From Clostridiales bacterium (lineage in GTDB: Bacteria; Bacillota; Clostridia; Saccharofermentanales; Saccharofermentanaceae), in contig JAFWMQ010000015.1 of the NCBI GenBank assembly GCA_017510605.1, forward strand, positions 372,001 through 436,000: a stretch of 64,000 bases of DNA, read 5' to 3'. The first letter of the stretch is position 1. Each line of letters begins with the position of its first letter. The position numbers and the translations under genes are program-made. Below the pieces are notes generated by a model. That model was not told the DNA's origin. It did no database searches and saw nothing but the letters and a program-made list of their open reading frames with translations. Shown piece after piece: positions 1 through 8,850 of the stretch.

Positions 1-1
1 G

Positions 2-328
2 AATAAAAAAAGCCTTGTTGAGGTATTAAATATAATCAAACAACACCCTGATTTCATGAGAGTTCTCATATCCCCTAACTGCGATCTTGCGTTCTTCAAT
101 GATATTTTCACAATAGCTTCAGAGAAAGTTAAAGTAAGTATCGATAACCCCAGCGGTATAACATCTTCGAGGGATCTTATCATCTGCAATTACTGTAATG
201 CAGGATGCAACGCTGTTATCTGTTCATGGATACTGAATGGAATGATTGAAGCTCCGGAAGAGATCGTTGATATTATTTCCGAGACATCAAGAAAAGGTCC
301 TATTACCCTTCTTTTCCCTAAAGATTAA
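2..328 (+). CDS. TetR/AcrR-family regulator, C-terminal part (5' end outside window)
   Basis: The reading frame is open from the left edge and ends with TAA at 326-328, so only the last ~108 residues are present. The DNA-binding helix-turn-helix should lie outside the window. The visible part is alpha-helical. Its ending, a hydrophobic helix with NYCNAG followed by a tryptophan helix and APEEIVDII, is the usual C-terminal dimerisation/ligand domain pattern of TetR-family repressors. The stop overlaps the stop of the convergent membrane-protein gene by 4 bases. Its target is unknown; the neighbouring lipid genes are only a guess. The family call rests on pattern recognition of a fragment. Confidence 0.6.
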   Translation, partial: NKKSLVEVLNIIKQHPDFMRVLISPNCDLAFFNDIFTIASEKVKVSIDNPSGITSSRDLIICNYCNAGCNAVICSWILNGMIEAPEEIVDIISETSRKGPITLLFPKD

Positions 329-2223
329 GTATTTCCTGAATTATCCGGAATATATATATTCCAAATCGAATAACCGTCTATTACTTCTACAAGTTCTATC
401 TCAGCATCAGAATTATAGTAGCGGCGGATATATGCTAATTTGTATTCATAACCCCAATTATCTACAAGCAGGATATTATCATTGGTAAGATTCTTGAAAG
501 GATTATATGGATCGCACCCGTTTTGCTCCAATGCATATATCTCTCCCGGATGGCGCATAGTGCAGCCGCCGAAATACGCATAATGATCGCTGAATAATCC
601 CTGCTCAGGTCTGATCCACGGATCGTAATCAAAATAGAAGTCCTGTATTCCGGTTGCAAAATCAACAATATAGTAATGATCAGGGTCATTTTCCAAACGT
701 TCGATAATGTTCGACGAAGGCTTTCGGATTACTGTCGGGAAACCGATCTTATCAGTCAAATATATACCGGAATATAACATCGTATTATCAAAATAATACT
801 TGTAATCTTCATCCGAACAATTTAATAAATTGTATATGTTAAGTATTCTCGGAACTCTGGTTAAAAGAAGCAATACAGTTAATATGACCAGGTATATAGC
901 AACAGTACTTCTTTCCTTATAGAAAAGAGTTTTCTTTTTCTTAGCCAATTTGCTGTTCTCATTGTAATCAAACCCGGCCATAAGACAGGACACGGCACAG
1001 AAATACACTCCCCATTCAACACGGTACATAATGCGGCCGTAATAAACTAACCCGGCAAACATTGCGAAAGATACAAGAATAAGTATAAGCGAATATATAC
1101 GTTTCTTATCAAATACCAAAGACAACAATGCTAAAACAAACAGTGCGAACGCGATTGGATAAAAGAATGTTCTTCTTGATAATAGAACATATATCACATC
1201 ACTAAATCTGACAGGCTGGGATGCAACCGCTCTTTGCTGGAGCTGTGCAACTTTTTGAAGAGTTTCATCTGAATAAACATCACGGTCATCAAAATTCCAG
1301 GAATTAAGCATCGCATAATCAACATAATCAAGACCGAGTTCTTTATAGTCATTTTCGATAATATCAAAATCAGGTCTGGTCTTATCTGTTATATTGCAGC
1401 GAAGAATATGATATTCATTAAACTCACGGTGAGTCTGGTCACGATCGGTAAGCCATTCTCCAAGATACATCAGACCGTATAATAAGCCGACGATGACAAC
1501 ACATATGACAAAACGGATCAATATACCTTTGATATCCATTTTGCGTTCACTTGATTCCGTATTTTTCCCTTTTTCACCTGTTTTGAGGAATACGTTAAAA
1601 ATAAAAGCTACGACCAAAAAGGCGCAGTAGATCAGAATATTGCCGAAACGGATCATAGAACCAGAGATCATCATCAATGAACCTAATATAACCGTAAGGA
1701 TCTTAGGTGTCTTATATTCAAATAACCCGTCCAGTATCAGAAGACCGCCTGCAATTCCTGCAGCAGATGCAACCTTTGTAAACTGGACCAATACATACAG
1801 ATCGTCAGTCACAAAAGCCAGGAAAATTAAAGCAATGCAGACTGTTATCGTATTGATCTTTTTCTTGAACAACAGATAGAGCACTGTTGTACAAGAGATA
1901 AAGCTTAACAAAATAAGAATAATAAAATAGAAACTTATAGTCGGGATCAGTTTATAAAGAAATACCAGAAAGTATCCGAGAATTATATTTCCGAATAAAA
2001 GCTGGGGATCATATCCTGTTCCATAAGCTCCGGACAATACAGCATCTGTAATATAGTCATCAGATACTTCATATTTAATGTCGAAAACAATGATCCGGAA
2101 CAGAAAAGCTCCGAGATTCAGGATAAAAGCCAGTAATAAAGGGTGCTCGGACAGTTTTGTAATGATCTGTCCGAAGCTAAAACCCTTCTTGGTCGAATTC
2201 TGTAACGAACTGACTTCCCTCAC
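325..2223 (-). CDS. Polytopic membrane protein, GT-C glycosyltransferase-like (GTG start)
   Basis: A 632-residue protein with about ten or eleven hydrophobic segments between residues ~30 and 450, then a ~150-residue hydrophilic C-terminal domain probably outside the membrane. The first extracytoplasmic loop carries the acidic cluster SDDYITD. GT-C fold glycosyltransferases, which use lipid-linked sugar donors, place acidic catalytic residues there, so this is a candidate GT-C enzyme, but I do not recognise a named family. The start is GTG at 2223, seven bases after a GAGG ribosome site. It lies 14 bases downstream of the TIM-barrel/acyl-CoA synthetase gene and is probably cotranscribed with it. 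Confidence 0.6.
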   Translation of the reverse strand: MREVSSLQNSTKKGFSFGQIITKLSEHPLLLAFILNLGAFLFRIIVFDIKYEVSDDYITDAVLSGAYGTGYDPQLLFGNIILGYFLVFLYKLIPTISFYFIILILLSFISCTTVLYLLFKKKINTITVCIALIFLAFVTDDLYVLVQFTKVASAAGIAGGLLILDGLFEYKTPKILTVILGSLMMISGSMIRFGNILIYCAFLVVAFIFNVFLKTGEKGKNTESSERKMDIKGILIRFVICVVIVGLLYGLMYLGEWLTDRDQTHREFNEYHILRCNITDKTRPDFDIIENDYKELGLDYVDYAMLNSWNFDDRDVYSDETLQKVAQLQQRAVASQPVRFSDVIYVLLSRRTFFYPIAFALFVLALLSLVFDKKRIYSLILILVSFAMFAGLVYYGRIMYRVEWGVYFCAVSCLMAGFDYNENSKLAKKKKTLFYKERSTVAIYLVILTVLLLLTRVPRILNIYNLLNCSDEDYKYYFDNTMLYSGIYLTDKIGFPTVIRKPSSNIIERLENDPDHYYIVDFATGIQDFYFDYDPWIRPEQGLFSDHYAYFGGCTMRHPGEIYALEQNGCDPYNPFKNLTNDNILLVDNWGYEYKLAYIRRYYNSDAEIELVEVIDGYSIWNIYIPDNSGNT

Positions 2224-2237
2224 AGGAAAACCTCATC

Positions 2238-4763
2238 TTATGCTGTTACGATCTTATTAGCATTCTCAAGGCCGTGCCTCTCGACTGCTTCCTGTCTCAT
2301 TTTGTATTTGAGGATCTTCCCAGCAGCATTCATCGGGAAACCATCAACAAAGTCAACATATCTGGGGACCTTATGCTTAGCCATATGATCCATGACATAT
2401 TGCTTGATCTCTTCTTCAGAAGATTCTTCGCCGGGCTTCAATACTACTGCTGCAAGGATCTCTTCACCGTAATCAGCATCGGGAACACCGATGACCTGAA
2501 CATCCTGGATCTTAGGATGTGTATAAAGGAAGTCTTCGATCTCCTTGGGATAGATATTCTCGCCGCCTCTGATGATCATATCCTTGATACGGCCGGTGAT
2601 CTTATAATATCCATCTTCAGGTCTCTTAAGAGCAAGGTCACCGGAATGGAGCCATCCGTCTTCATCGATGGCTGCAGCCGTAGCTTCAGGCATCTTGTAG
2701 TAACCCTTCATGATGTTATAACCGCGTGCGCAGAACTCCCCGGGCACACCATCAGGAAGCTCTACGCCGGTCTCAGGATCTACGATCTTTGTCTCAACAC
2801 CGAAAATAGAAGGTCCGACTGTATTTACTCTCTGTTCGATCGTATCAGTCGTCTTACTCATAGTTGTAGCAGGAGACGCTTCCGTCTGACCGTACGTGAT
2901 AACGATCTCCGGCATATGCATCTTATCAATGACTTCTTCCATAGTCTTTATCGGACAAGGAGAACCTGCCATGATACCTGTTCTCATGTGCGAAAAGTCT
3001 GTCGAAGCAAAATTCTCGTGTCCGAGCATAGCGATGAACATCGTAGGAACACCATGGAAGCATGTGATCTTCTCCTGGTTTATGCAATGCAAGCCCTTGC
3101 GTGGCGAGAATGCGGTAATAGGAGACATTGTAACTGCGTGAGTTACTGAAGCGGTCATAGCGAGCACCATGCCGAAGCAGTGGAACATCGGTACCTGGAT
3201 CATCATTCTGTCAAATGAAGACAGATCCATGCAGTCTCCAATAGCCTTACCGTTATTAACTACATTGTAGTGAGTGAGCATAACTCCTTTAGGGAATCCG
3301 GTCGTACCTGATGTGTACTGCATGTTGCAGACATCATTCTTGTCGATCGTACGGCGGATCTTCTCGACATCACTATAGAGGACTGTTTCAGCAAGAGCAG
3401 GAAGCTCATCCCAGTGGAAGCATCCCGGAACATGAGATTCACATGTAATGACATTCTTAAGTACAGGAAGTCTTGCTGCTTCGAGCTTACCGGGTTCGGA
3501 ATCCTTCAATTCAGGACAGATCTCATTGATGATCTGGATGTAATCGGAATCCTTGAACTTATCGATCATTACCAAAGTGCATGTGTCAGACTGTCTGAGA
3601 AGATATTCGATCTCATGGATCTTATAAGCTGTATTTACTGTTACAAGAACGCAGCCAATCTTTGTAGCCGCCCAGAATGTGAGATACCACTGCGGAACAT
3701 TGGTTGCCCAAATAGCGATATGGTCGCCCTTCTTACATCCCATTGCAAGGAATGCACGTGCGAGATTATCGACATCATTTCTGAATTCGGGATATGTACG
3801 TGTGTAATCGAGCTCCGTATATCTGAAAGCATACTGGTTCGGGAAGAGCTCACAGATCTTATCCAATACATCCGGAAATGTGAGATCGATCAATGTCTCT
3901 TTGGGCCATGGATAATAACCGGTGCCACGGTTATCCGTCTGGAGCGTGATCTTCTGCTTCGGACGGTATGTCTCCATATATGCCGCGAAATGAGGCACTA
4001 CGATACCGGCGCTGTCAAGATCTTTAGACCATCTGTAAACCCATTCAAGTGAAATATAACCAAGGTAATCTATTGACTGGAGAGCATCGAACATTTCCTT
4101 TAAAGGCATGTCACCTGTTCCCATAAGTTTATATGCTACCTTGCCGTCAACCATGACGGAATCCTTTACATGAACATGCTTTATATATTCACCGAGATTA
4201 TTTACTGTCTCGGTGGGAGTCTCGCCCATGAAACGGTAAGGATGGTGCATATCCCACAGAGCCGCAGCTTTACGGCTTCCGATAGCATCCAGGACTCTCT
4301 TAAGTCTCTTGGTATCACAATAAACACCGTTTGTCTCTAAAAGAAGCGTAACATTCATCTCTTCAGCATATGGGATGAGTTCTTTCATGATAGAGATAAC
4401 AACATTGTCATCGATCTCCTTCTCGGGAGCAGGATTGCGGTCACCGAGAACACGAATATAAGATGTGCCGAGTTTATTGGCAAGCTCGATATAAGCTCTT
4501 ATCTCAGCTATAGCCTTATCTTTAGTCTCCAGATTGTTAACGGGTTCACCGGATGAAAGGCACGGAATAGCAAGCTTCAGTTCCTTAAGCTTAGCAACTG
4601 TCTTGGGAAGATTGGCATCTGTAAAAGGCGGTGCCTTTACAGAGAAAATATCCTGACCTAAACCTCTGATCTCAATTCCGTTGAAATTGAAGTCCTTGGC
4701 CATCGAGTAAATATCCTGCCATGAGAAATCAGGGCATGCAAGCGTAGAAAAACAAGTTAACAT
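2238..4763 (-). CDS. Fusion of sugar-isomerase-type TIM barrel and AMP-binding acyl-CoA synthetase
   Basis: An 841-residue two-part protein. Residues ~1-270 match the xylose isomerase-like/AP endonuclease 2 TIM barrel and keep a full set of candidate metal ligands: E143 (LLETNG), D171 and H173 (WDMHH), H198 (HVHVKD) and E240 (SLEW). Residues ~285-841 form a complete ANL-superfamily acyl-CoA synthetase with MQYTSGTTGFPKG (481-493), YGQTEAS, HSGD, the hinge GRIKDMIIRGGENI and the C-terminal lysine motif AAGKILK. The synthetase would turn a carboxylic acid, ATP and CoA into acyl-CoA plus AMP and PPi; the barrel would act on a small sugar or hydroxy-acid. No stop or frameshift separates the halves. 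The ATG follows AGAGGAAA and a good promoter. Substrates are unknown. Confidence 0.9.
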   Translation of the reverse strand: MLTCFSTLACPDFSWQDIYSMAKDFNFNGIEIRGLGQDIFSVKAPPFTDANLPKTVAKLKELKLAIPCLSSGEPVNNLETKDKAIAEIRAYIELANKLGTSYIRVLGDRNPAPEKEIDDNVVISIMKELIPYAEEMNVTLLLETNGVYCDTKRLKRVLDAIGSRKAAALWDMHHPYRFMGETPTETVNNLGEYIKHVHVKDSVMVDGKVAYKLMGTGDMPLKEMFDALQSIDYLGYISLEWVYRWSKDLDSAGIVVPHFAAYMETYRPKQKITLQTDNRGTGYYPWPKETLIDLTFPDVLDKICELFPNQYAFRYTELDYTRTYPEFRNDVDNLARAFLAMGCKKGDHIAIWATNVPQWYLTFWAATKIGCVLVTVNTAYKIHEIEYLLRQSDTCTLVMIDKFKDSDYIQIINEICPELKDSEPGKLEAARLPVLKNVITCESHVPGCFHWDELPALAETVLYSDVEKIRRTIDKNDVCNMQYTSGTTGFPKGVMLTHYNVVNNGKAIGDCMDLSSFDRMMIQVPMFHCFGMVLAMTASVTHAVTMSPITAFSPRKGLHCINQEKITCFHGVPTMFIAMLGHENFASTDFSHMRTGIMAGSPCPIKTMEEVIDKMHMPEIVITYGQTEASPATTMSKTTDTIEQRVNTVGPSIFGVETKIVDPETGVELPDGVPGEFCARGYNIMKGYYKMPEATAAAIDEDGWLHSGDLALKRPEDGYYKITGRIKDMIIRGGENIYPKEIEDFLYTHPKIQDVQVIGVPDADYGEEILAAVVLKPGEESSEEEIKQYVMDHMAKHKVPRYVDFVDGFPMNAAGKILKYKMRQEAVERHGLENANKIVTA

Positions 4764-4798
4764 AATAATTTCCTCTTTATTATCTAAGTAACCGATAA

Positions 4799-4827
4799 AT
4801 TATATAAGTTCAGGGTATTTTTGTAAA
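4799..4827 (-). promoter_or_regulatory. Sigma-A promoter for the TIM-barrel/acyl-CoA synthetase gene
   Basis: Read on the minus strand, the -35 box TTTACA (4822-4827) and -10 box TATAAT (4799-4804) are separated by exactly 17 bases. They lie 36 bases upstream of the ATG at 4763, leaving a short leader with an AGAGGAAA ribosome site. This separates the gene from the upstream lipid operon. Confidence 0.8.
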
Positions 4828-4871
4828 ATATCGCGTGATTTTTGGCATACGCAAAGCCGGACAAATAATAC

Positions 4872-4889
4872 AGGCTGAAGGATCAGCCT
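4872..4889 (-). terminator. Small hairpin after fakA, possible weak terminator
   Basis: A perfect 7-bp inverted repeat AGGCTGA / TCAGCCT with a 4-base loop, ~135 bases downstream of the fakA stop. On the minus strand it is followed by GTATTATTTGT, moderately U-rich rather than a clean U-tract. It lies between the end of the lipid operon and the next promoter, so a weak intrinsic terminator is reasonable. The rest of the 261-base gap (4764-5024) is A/T-rich and shows nothing else. Confidence 0.4.
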
Positions 4890-5024
4890 AGCTCGAGTAG
4901 AAGGTTAATAAGGAATGCAGAAGAACTGCCGACTATGAGATCGACATTAAAACTATTTAATAAATCTTTTTTTCCAAACTTATGCATTCTAATGTATTAA
5001 CCCGACAAATTACTGGTTTTGTGT

Positions 5025-6644
5025 TTAAGAAAACGCAATAACGTAATTATATATATTTTGTCCGCCTAAGCAAGTGGAAATTTCAGCTGAAGAGCAAACT
5101 GATCTTATTTCTTCAGTAAGACCATCTGCCAAAGACTGATCTTCTGCATTATCGGCAAAGATGATCACAGAATTAAATGTATCTGCATCAGGGACTGTAG
5201 GAATGAATGAAGAAAGGCATTTTTTAAGATCCGGAGAAGCGCAGTTAATGATATCATCATTCAACACGCCGATATAATCGCCGGAATCGACATAGACACC
5301 ATTATATGTCCCTCTTTTATCTGCTTTGGCTATAAGACCTGTACATATTCCCTTCAACGAATCGTTCATTGAATTTAAGATCTCATCGCATGATGCTCCG
5401 GCTTTTACAGAAGATAAAGCAATATATCCCTCAGCCATAGACTTTGTGGGAACAATGTGAATCGTGGCATCCTTGAATATTTCTTTTACCTTTTCAGCCG
5501 TCATTATGATGTTCTTGTTATTTGGCATGATAATGATATTCTTTGCTGATGCATGATTGCATGTATCACAAAGATTCATAATGGATACGTTATTGGACTG
5601 CCCGCCTCTGCAGATTTCCGCAACCCCCATTTTCTTAAACATCGAAGCAAAACCTTCGCCGTCTGCAACAGCAACAATTGCAACATCTTTCTTTCCGGCG
5701 AAAACAGTCTCATTATGCTGGACAGTCATATTCTCGATCTTAAGTTTAATGAACTCTCCGAATTTATGGAAATAAGACATTACGGATTCAGGCTTTAATG
5801 TATGGATATGGATCTTAACCTGATTTCCGTCTTTAACTAAAACGAGTGAATTACCGAAGTCCCTCATATCGGAGGTAACCAGAGTCTCGTTGAATGAATC
5901 TTCCTTGTCATCATTTAACTGCAGGATCAATTCAGTGCAGTATCCGAACTCAGCAAGACCTTCTCCGCCCATATTGGGAAGCGAGGTGCCTACGCCGATC
6001 GAAGCAACAGATTCGAATTCGGAAAGATCAATGGAAAATGATTCATCAAGAGATTCAAGCATACCTGTTACAAGGCAGACAAAACCCATGGCGCCGGAAT
6101 CAAGAACGTTGTATTCTTTGAGCACAGGAAGAAGTTCGGGCGTATGCTTCAATGATTCTGCAGCACCGTCAACGATATCTTTCAGGAACTGCTCTATTGT
6201 CGTATCTTCATCAAGATTATCTTCAGCATTTTCCTGGGCCTCACGGCATACAGTAAGAAAAGTACCCTCAACCGGTTCAACAACTGAATTATATGCACTT
6301 TCGGTACCTGCAAGGAAACCTGCATAAAGAGAGCCGGCATTTACTTCATCAAAATCCTTGAATGCTTTAAGGAAGCCCTTGAGCCATTGCGAAAGAATAA
6401 CTCCGGAATTTCCCTGGGAATTCATCAGGGCGCCTGTATAGAGTTTATCGAAGTCTGAAGATTCTAGTGGTCTGTCACCGATCTCGACCAGAACCTGAAG
6501 AACACCAGTCATGGTCTTATCCATATTTGTTCCCGTATCACCGTCCGGTATCGGGAAAACATTCATGTCATTTAATTCCTGCTTGTGGTCAAGTATCTTC
6601 TTGGCACCGCCGATAAGCATTTTCTTTAATACAGATAATTCCAT
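5025..6644 (-). CDS. fakA: DAK2/DhaL-domain fatty acid kinase catalytic subunit (FakA/YloV-like)
   Basis: 539 residues, the usual length of FakA/YloV. The N-terminal DhaL-type ATP-binding domain shows PIPDGDTGTNM (31-41) and NSQGNSGVILSQW. The C-terminal half is the DegV-like/DAK phosphatase region of this family. Known FakA proteins phosphorylate fatty acids held by a DegV-family FakB partner, feeding acyl-phosphate into phospholipid synthesis. Here a DegV gene lies two genes upstream in the same operon, which supports the assignment. The ATG at 6644 follows AGGGA. It is the last gene of the eight-gene lipid operon; the intervening 27-base gap suggests cotranscription. Confidence 0.85.
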   Translation of the reverse strand: MELSVLKKMLIGGAKKILDHKQELNDMNVFPIPDGDTGTNMDKTMTGVLQVLVEIGDRPLESSDFDKLYTGALMNSQGNSGVILSQWLKGFLKAFKDFDEVNAGSLYAGFLAGTESAYNSVVEPVEGTFLTVCREAQENAEDNLDEDTTIEQFLKDIVDGAAESLKHTPELLPVLKEYNVLDSGAMGFVCLVTGMLESLDESFSIDLSEFESVASIGVGTSLPNMGGEGLAEFGYCTELILQLNDDKEDSFNETLVTSDMRDFGNSLVLVKDGNQVKIHIHTLKPESVMSYFHKFGEFIKLKIENMTVQHNETVFAGKKDVAIVAVADGEGFASMFKKMGVAEICRGGQSNNVSIMNLCDTCNHASAKNIIIMPNNKNIIMTAEKVKEIFKDATIHIVPTKSMAEGYIALSSVKAGASCDEILNSMNDSLKGICTGLIAKADKRGTYNGVYVDSGDYIGVLNDDIINCASPDLKKCLSSFIPTVPDADTFNSVIIFADNAEDQSLADGLTEEIRSVCSSAEISTCLGGQNIYNYVIAFS

Positions 6645-6671
6645 GTTCCCTGCTTCTCTTCCTATTATTCT

Positions 6672-7643
6672 TTACTTTTCGGCATAATTGATAAAGTCTG
6701 AAACAGCTTTGTCGTATGCTTCAAGGTTTCTTATCCTTAGATGAGAGTGTGCACCTTCATCAAACCACACCATCTGCTTGCGCTTAGATCCGCTCGTCTC
6801 ATTGATCTTATCGAAATACTTAGGCAAAGAAGAGACATCCTGTCTTCCGCAGATCATAAGCTGCGGGACTTCAACAAACCTGATCGCCTTGATCGGAGTA
6901 TTTGCGAAAATATCAATTCCGGCAAGCTTCTTAAAAAGAATTGCCATCTGGAGGCATACCGGAAATGTCGGCTTCCCGAGATTCTTTGTTCTTTGGCATA
7001 AAACGTTATAGAACGATATGAACGGTCCTTCAAGAACTATAGCATCAATATAAGGGTTATGCTCAGCGGCTGTGTAGATAGCTGCAACGGAGCCAATGCA
7101 TATACCGTGGATAACAAAATGAGAAATGCCGAACTGCTCATGAACAGCATTGATCCATGATTCAACATCTTTTCCTTCCAGCATTCCGGCACCGGTGTAT
7201 TTACCTTCACTAAGACCTGCAGCGCGCGGATCGACAACAATAATATTGAAATTATTCTTCTGATAAAGATCAGCGAAATAATAACAATACTTACAAGTCT
7301 CAGCGCGGCCTGCCATGATCAGACATGCTCTGTCATGCCCGAAATCAAAATATTCGCCCTTCATCTTAAGACCGTCAAAAGAAGTCATCTCGATTTCTTT
7401 CATGAAAGTCGCATTCTCATTGCCCCATTTCATTCCGGTATCAAACATCACCGTGTGTTCCGCATTCTCGGGAGCACTGTTGCCTCTTGCCCATTTGTCT
7501 TTGGTCTCGCGGATGAACATGTTGGCATACTGCTTCTTTGCTATCTTCCAGCAATATACCCACATAAACACGAAGCCGCCGCCAATTACGACAACAAGAG
7601 TAATTATTATTATCAAAGGTAGCGGATTAAAGGTGCCGGACAT
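6672..7643 (-). CDS. Membrane-anchored alpha/beta hydrolase with Cys at the nucleophile position
   Basis: A 323-residue protein with an N-terminal membrane segment (residues ~8-31) and an alpha/beta-hydrolase domain. The nucleophile elbow reads HGICIGS (179-185), so cysteine 182 sits where Gly-x-Ser-x-Gly hydrolases have serine. An aspartate in ICGRQD and a histidine in GAHSHL fit the rest of a triad. Cysteine nucleophiles are known in dienelactone hydrolases, but the overall look is of the FrsA/serine aminopeptidase-type family. Its ATG shares one base with the stop of the DegV gene (TAATG), implying coupled translation. A role in trimming or transferring an acyl group at the membrane is inferred from context only. 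Confidence 0.8.
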   Translation of the reverse strand: MSGTFNPLPLIIIITLVVVIGGGFVFMWVYCWKIAKKQYANMFIRETKDKWARGNSAPENAEHTVMFDTGMKWGNENATFMKEIEMTSFDGLKMKGEYFDFGHDRACLIMAGRAETCKYCYYFADLYQKNNFNIIVVDPRAAGLSEGKYTGAGMLEGKDVESWINAVHEQFGISHFVIHGICIGSVAAIYTAAEHNPYIDAIVLEGPFISFYNVLCQRTKNLGKPTFPVCLQMAILFKKLAGIDIFANTPIKAIRFVEVPQLMICGRQDVSSLPKYFDKINETSGSKRKQMVWFDEGAHSHLRIRNLEAYDKAVSDFINYAEK

Positions 7644-8572
7644 TATAACTTAGCCTTGATCTCCTCTAAGATCTTGGTCTCTTCAACGAGACCTTCGGAA
7701 ATCTCTTTTCCCATGTAGAAAGCAACTACCATTCCGGGACCGATTGAAGAACCGTTTGCCATACAAACTGTTGTAGGAATGATCTCTTCAGGGTGGAACT
7801 CTTCACGGATCAGTTCCTGAAGCTGTAGCCACTGTGCCTTACGGAATGTGTGGGATACGAAGATTCTCTTAGGATTAGGTTCGATCGTAGCCTTCATATA
7901 TTCGATCATGGCTGCGAAAAGCTTTTTATATCCTGTAACCTTTGTGATGATCTGGTTCATACCGTCACGGTTAAACTCTGCCATAGGCTTGATGTTGATG
8001 AGCGAACCCATGAAAGCGGATACGTTGGAGCAGCGACCCATTTTCGCAAGGAACTTAAGATCATCAACCGTGCCGGTCTGGTGGCATCTGTGCTTATTTT
8101 CTTCAAGCCATTGTGCAACTTCATCGATAGACTTGCCTTCCTTCTTCATATCGCCAGCAAGAGAGCAGAGAAGTCCGTCACCGCCGGAATAACGGAGAGA
8201 GTCAACAACGATGATCTTTCTGTCCGGATATTTCTCCTGAAGATTGGCAGCAGCCTTACGGCAGCAGTCATATGTATTGGAAAGAGCATGCGAAAGAGAA
8301 ATGTTAAGGATATCTTTTCCCTGCTTGAGATATTTCTCGAAAAAGGCTTCCTGAACCTCAATATTCTTTATACCTGTGGTATACATGGAGTCCTTGCTCA
8401 TGCTGGAGTAGTAATCCTGTGGCGAGATCGTCTCCCAGTCAAGTGTAGAATCTTCGGTATGACCATCCGGGAAAGTAATGTTTCCGGGAAGATAATCATC
8501 AATACCAAATCTTTCTCTGAGCTCCTTGGTAAGGTCTGTTGAGCTGTCTGTGAGAATTACATAATCAGCCAT
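7643..8572 (-). CDS. DegV-family fatty-acid-binding protein (FakB-like)
   Basis: 309 residues, full length for DegV/FakB. It begins with the family signature YVILTDSSTDL and contains the ISLSHALSNTYD loop and the later MGRCSNVSAFMGSLINIKP segment, close to the usual RLS-rich fatty-acid pocket motif. FakB proteins bind a fatty acid and present its carboxylate to FakA for phosphorylation. The fakA-like gene is two genes downstream in the same operon, so the two are likely partners. The ATG at 8572 follows a strong AAGGAGAG site. The chain preference of the pocket cannot be read from the sequence. Confidence 0.85.
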   Translation of the reverse strand: MADYVILTDSSTDLTKELRERFGIDDYLPGNITFPDGHTEDSTLDWETISPQDYYSSMSKDSMYTTGIKNIEVQEAFFEKYLKQGKDILNISLSHALSNTYDCCRKAAANLQEKYPDRKIIVVDSLRYSGGDGLLCSLAGDMKKEGKSIDEVAQWLEENKHRCHQTGTVDDLKFLAKMGRCSNVSAFMGSLINIKPMAEFNRDGMNQIITKVTGYKKLFAAMIEYMKATIEPNPKRIFVSHTFRKAQWLQLQELIREEFHPEEIIPTTVCMANGSSIGPGMVVAFYMGKEISEGLVEETKILEEIKAKL

Positions 8573-8597
8573 TTTCTTTCTCTCCTTATAAAATTAA

Positions 8598-8846
8598 TTA
8601 TTTTGAAAAATCGATCATTGTTATAACATCGCCGACTTTTTTAGGCTCATAATCGCCGTCAACGGGCAATGTCACATTCATACGGGATTCTATATTCATA
8701 AGAATGACGTTAAATGAATCATTATCGATACCGAGATCATCAAGCTCAGAATCTGCGGTAATGAAATCAAGCGGGACGTCGAACGTCCTGTTCATGGTCC
8801 TATAAGTATCACAGATAATGGAATACAATTCCGGAATCATATCCAT
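8598..8846 (-). CDS. Acyl carrier protein
   Basis: An 82-residue acidic helical protein with the carrier-protein attachment motif LGIDNDSFNVI. Serine 44 is the expected 4'-phosphopantetheine site, with DSF instead of the common DSL. I chose the ATG at 8846, preceded by an A/G-rich ribosome site, because it starts the normal ACP helix 1 (MDMIPELYS) and lies four bases after the upstream stop; a longer frame to 8888 would run into the acyltransferase gene. Its position between an acyltransferase/AMP-ligase pair and fakB/fakA suggests a dedicated ACP rather than the housekeeping one of fatty acid synthesis. Confidence 0.85.
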   Translation of the reverse strand: MDMIPELYSIICDTYRTMNRTFDVPLDFITADSELDDLGIDNDSFNVILMNIESRMNVTLPVDGDYEPKKVGDVITMIDFSK

Positions 8847-8850
8847 AATC

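Noticed and set aside
2274..3149. 291-codon open frame on the plus strand
   Set aside because: It is entirely antisense to the acyl-CoA synthetase part of the fusion gene, has no ribosome site and no recognisable domain.
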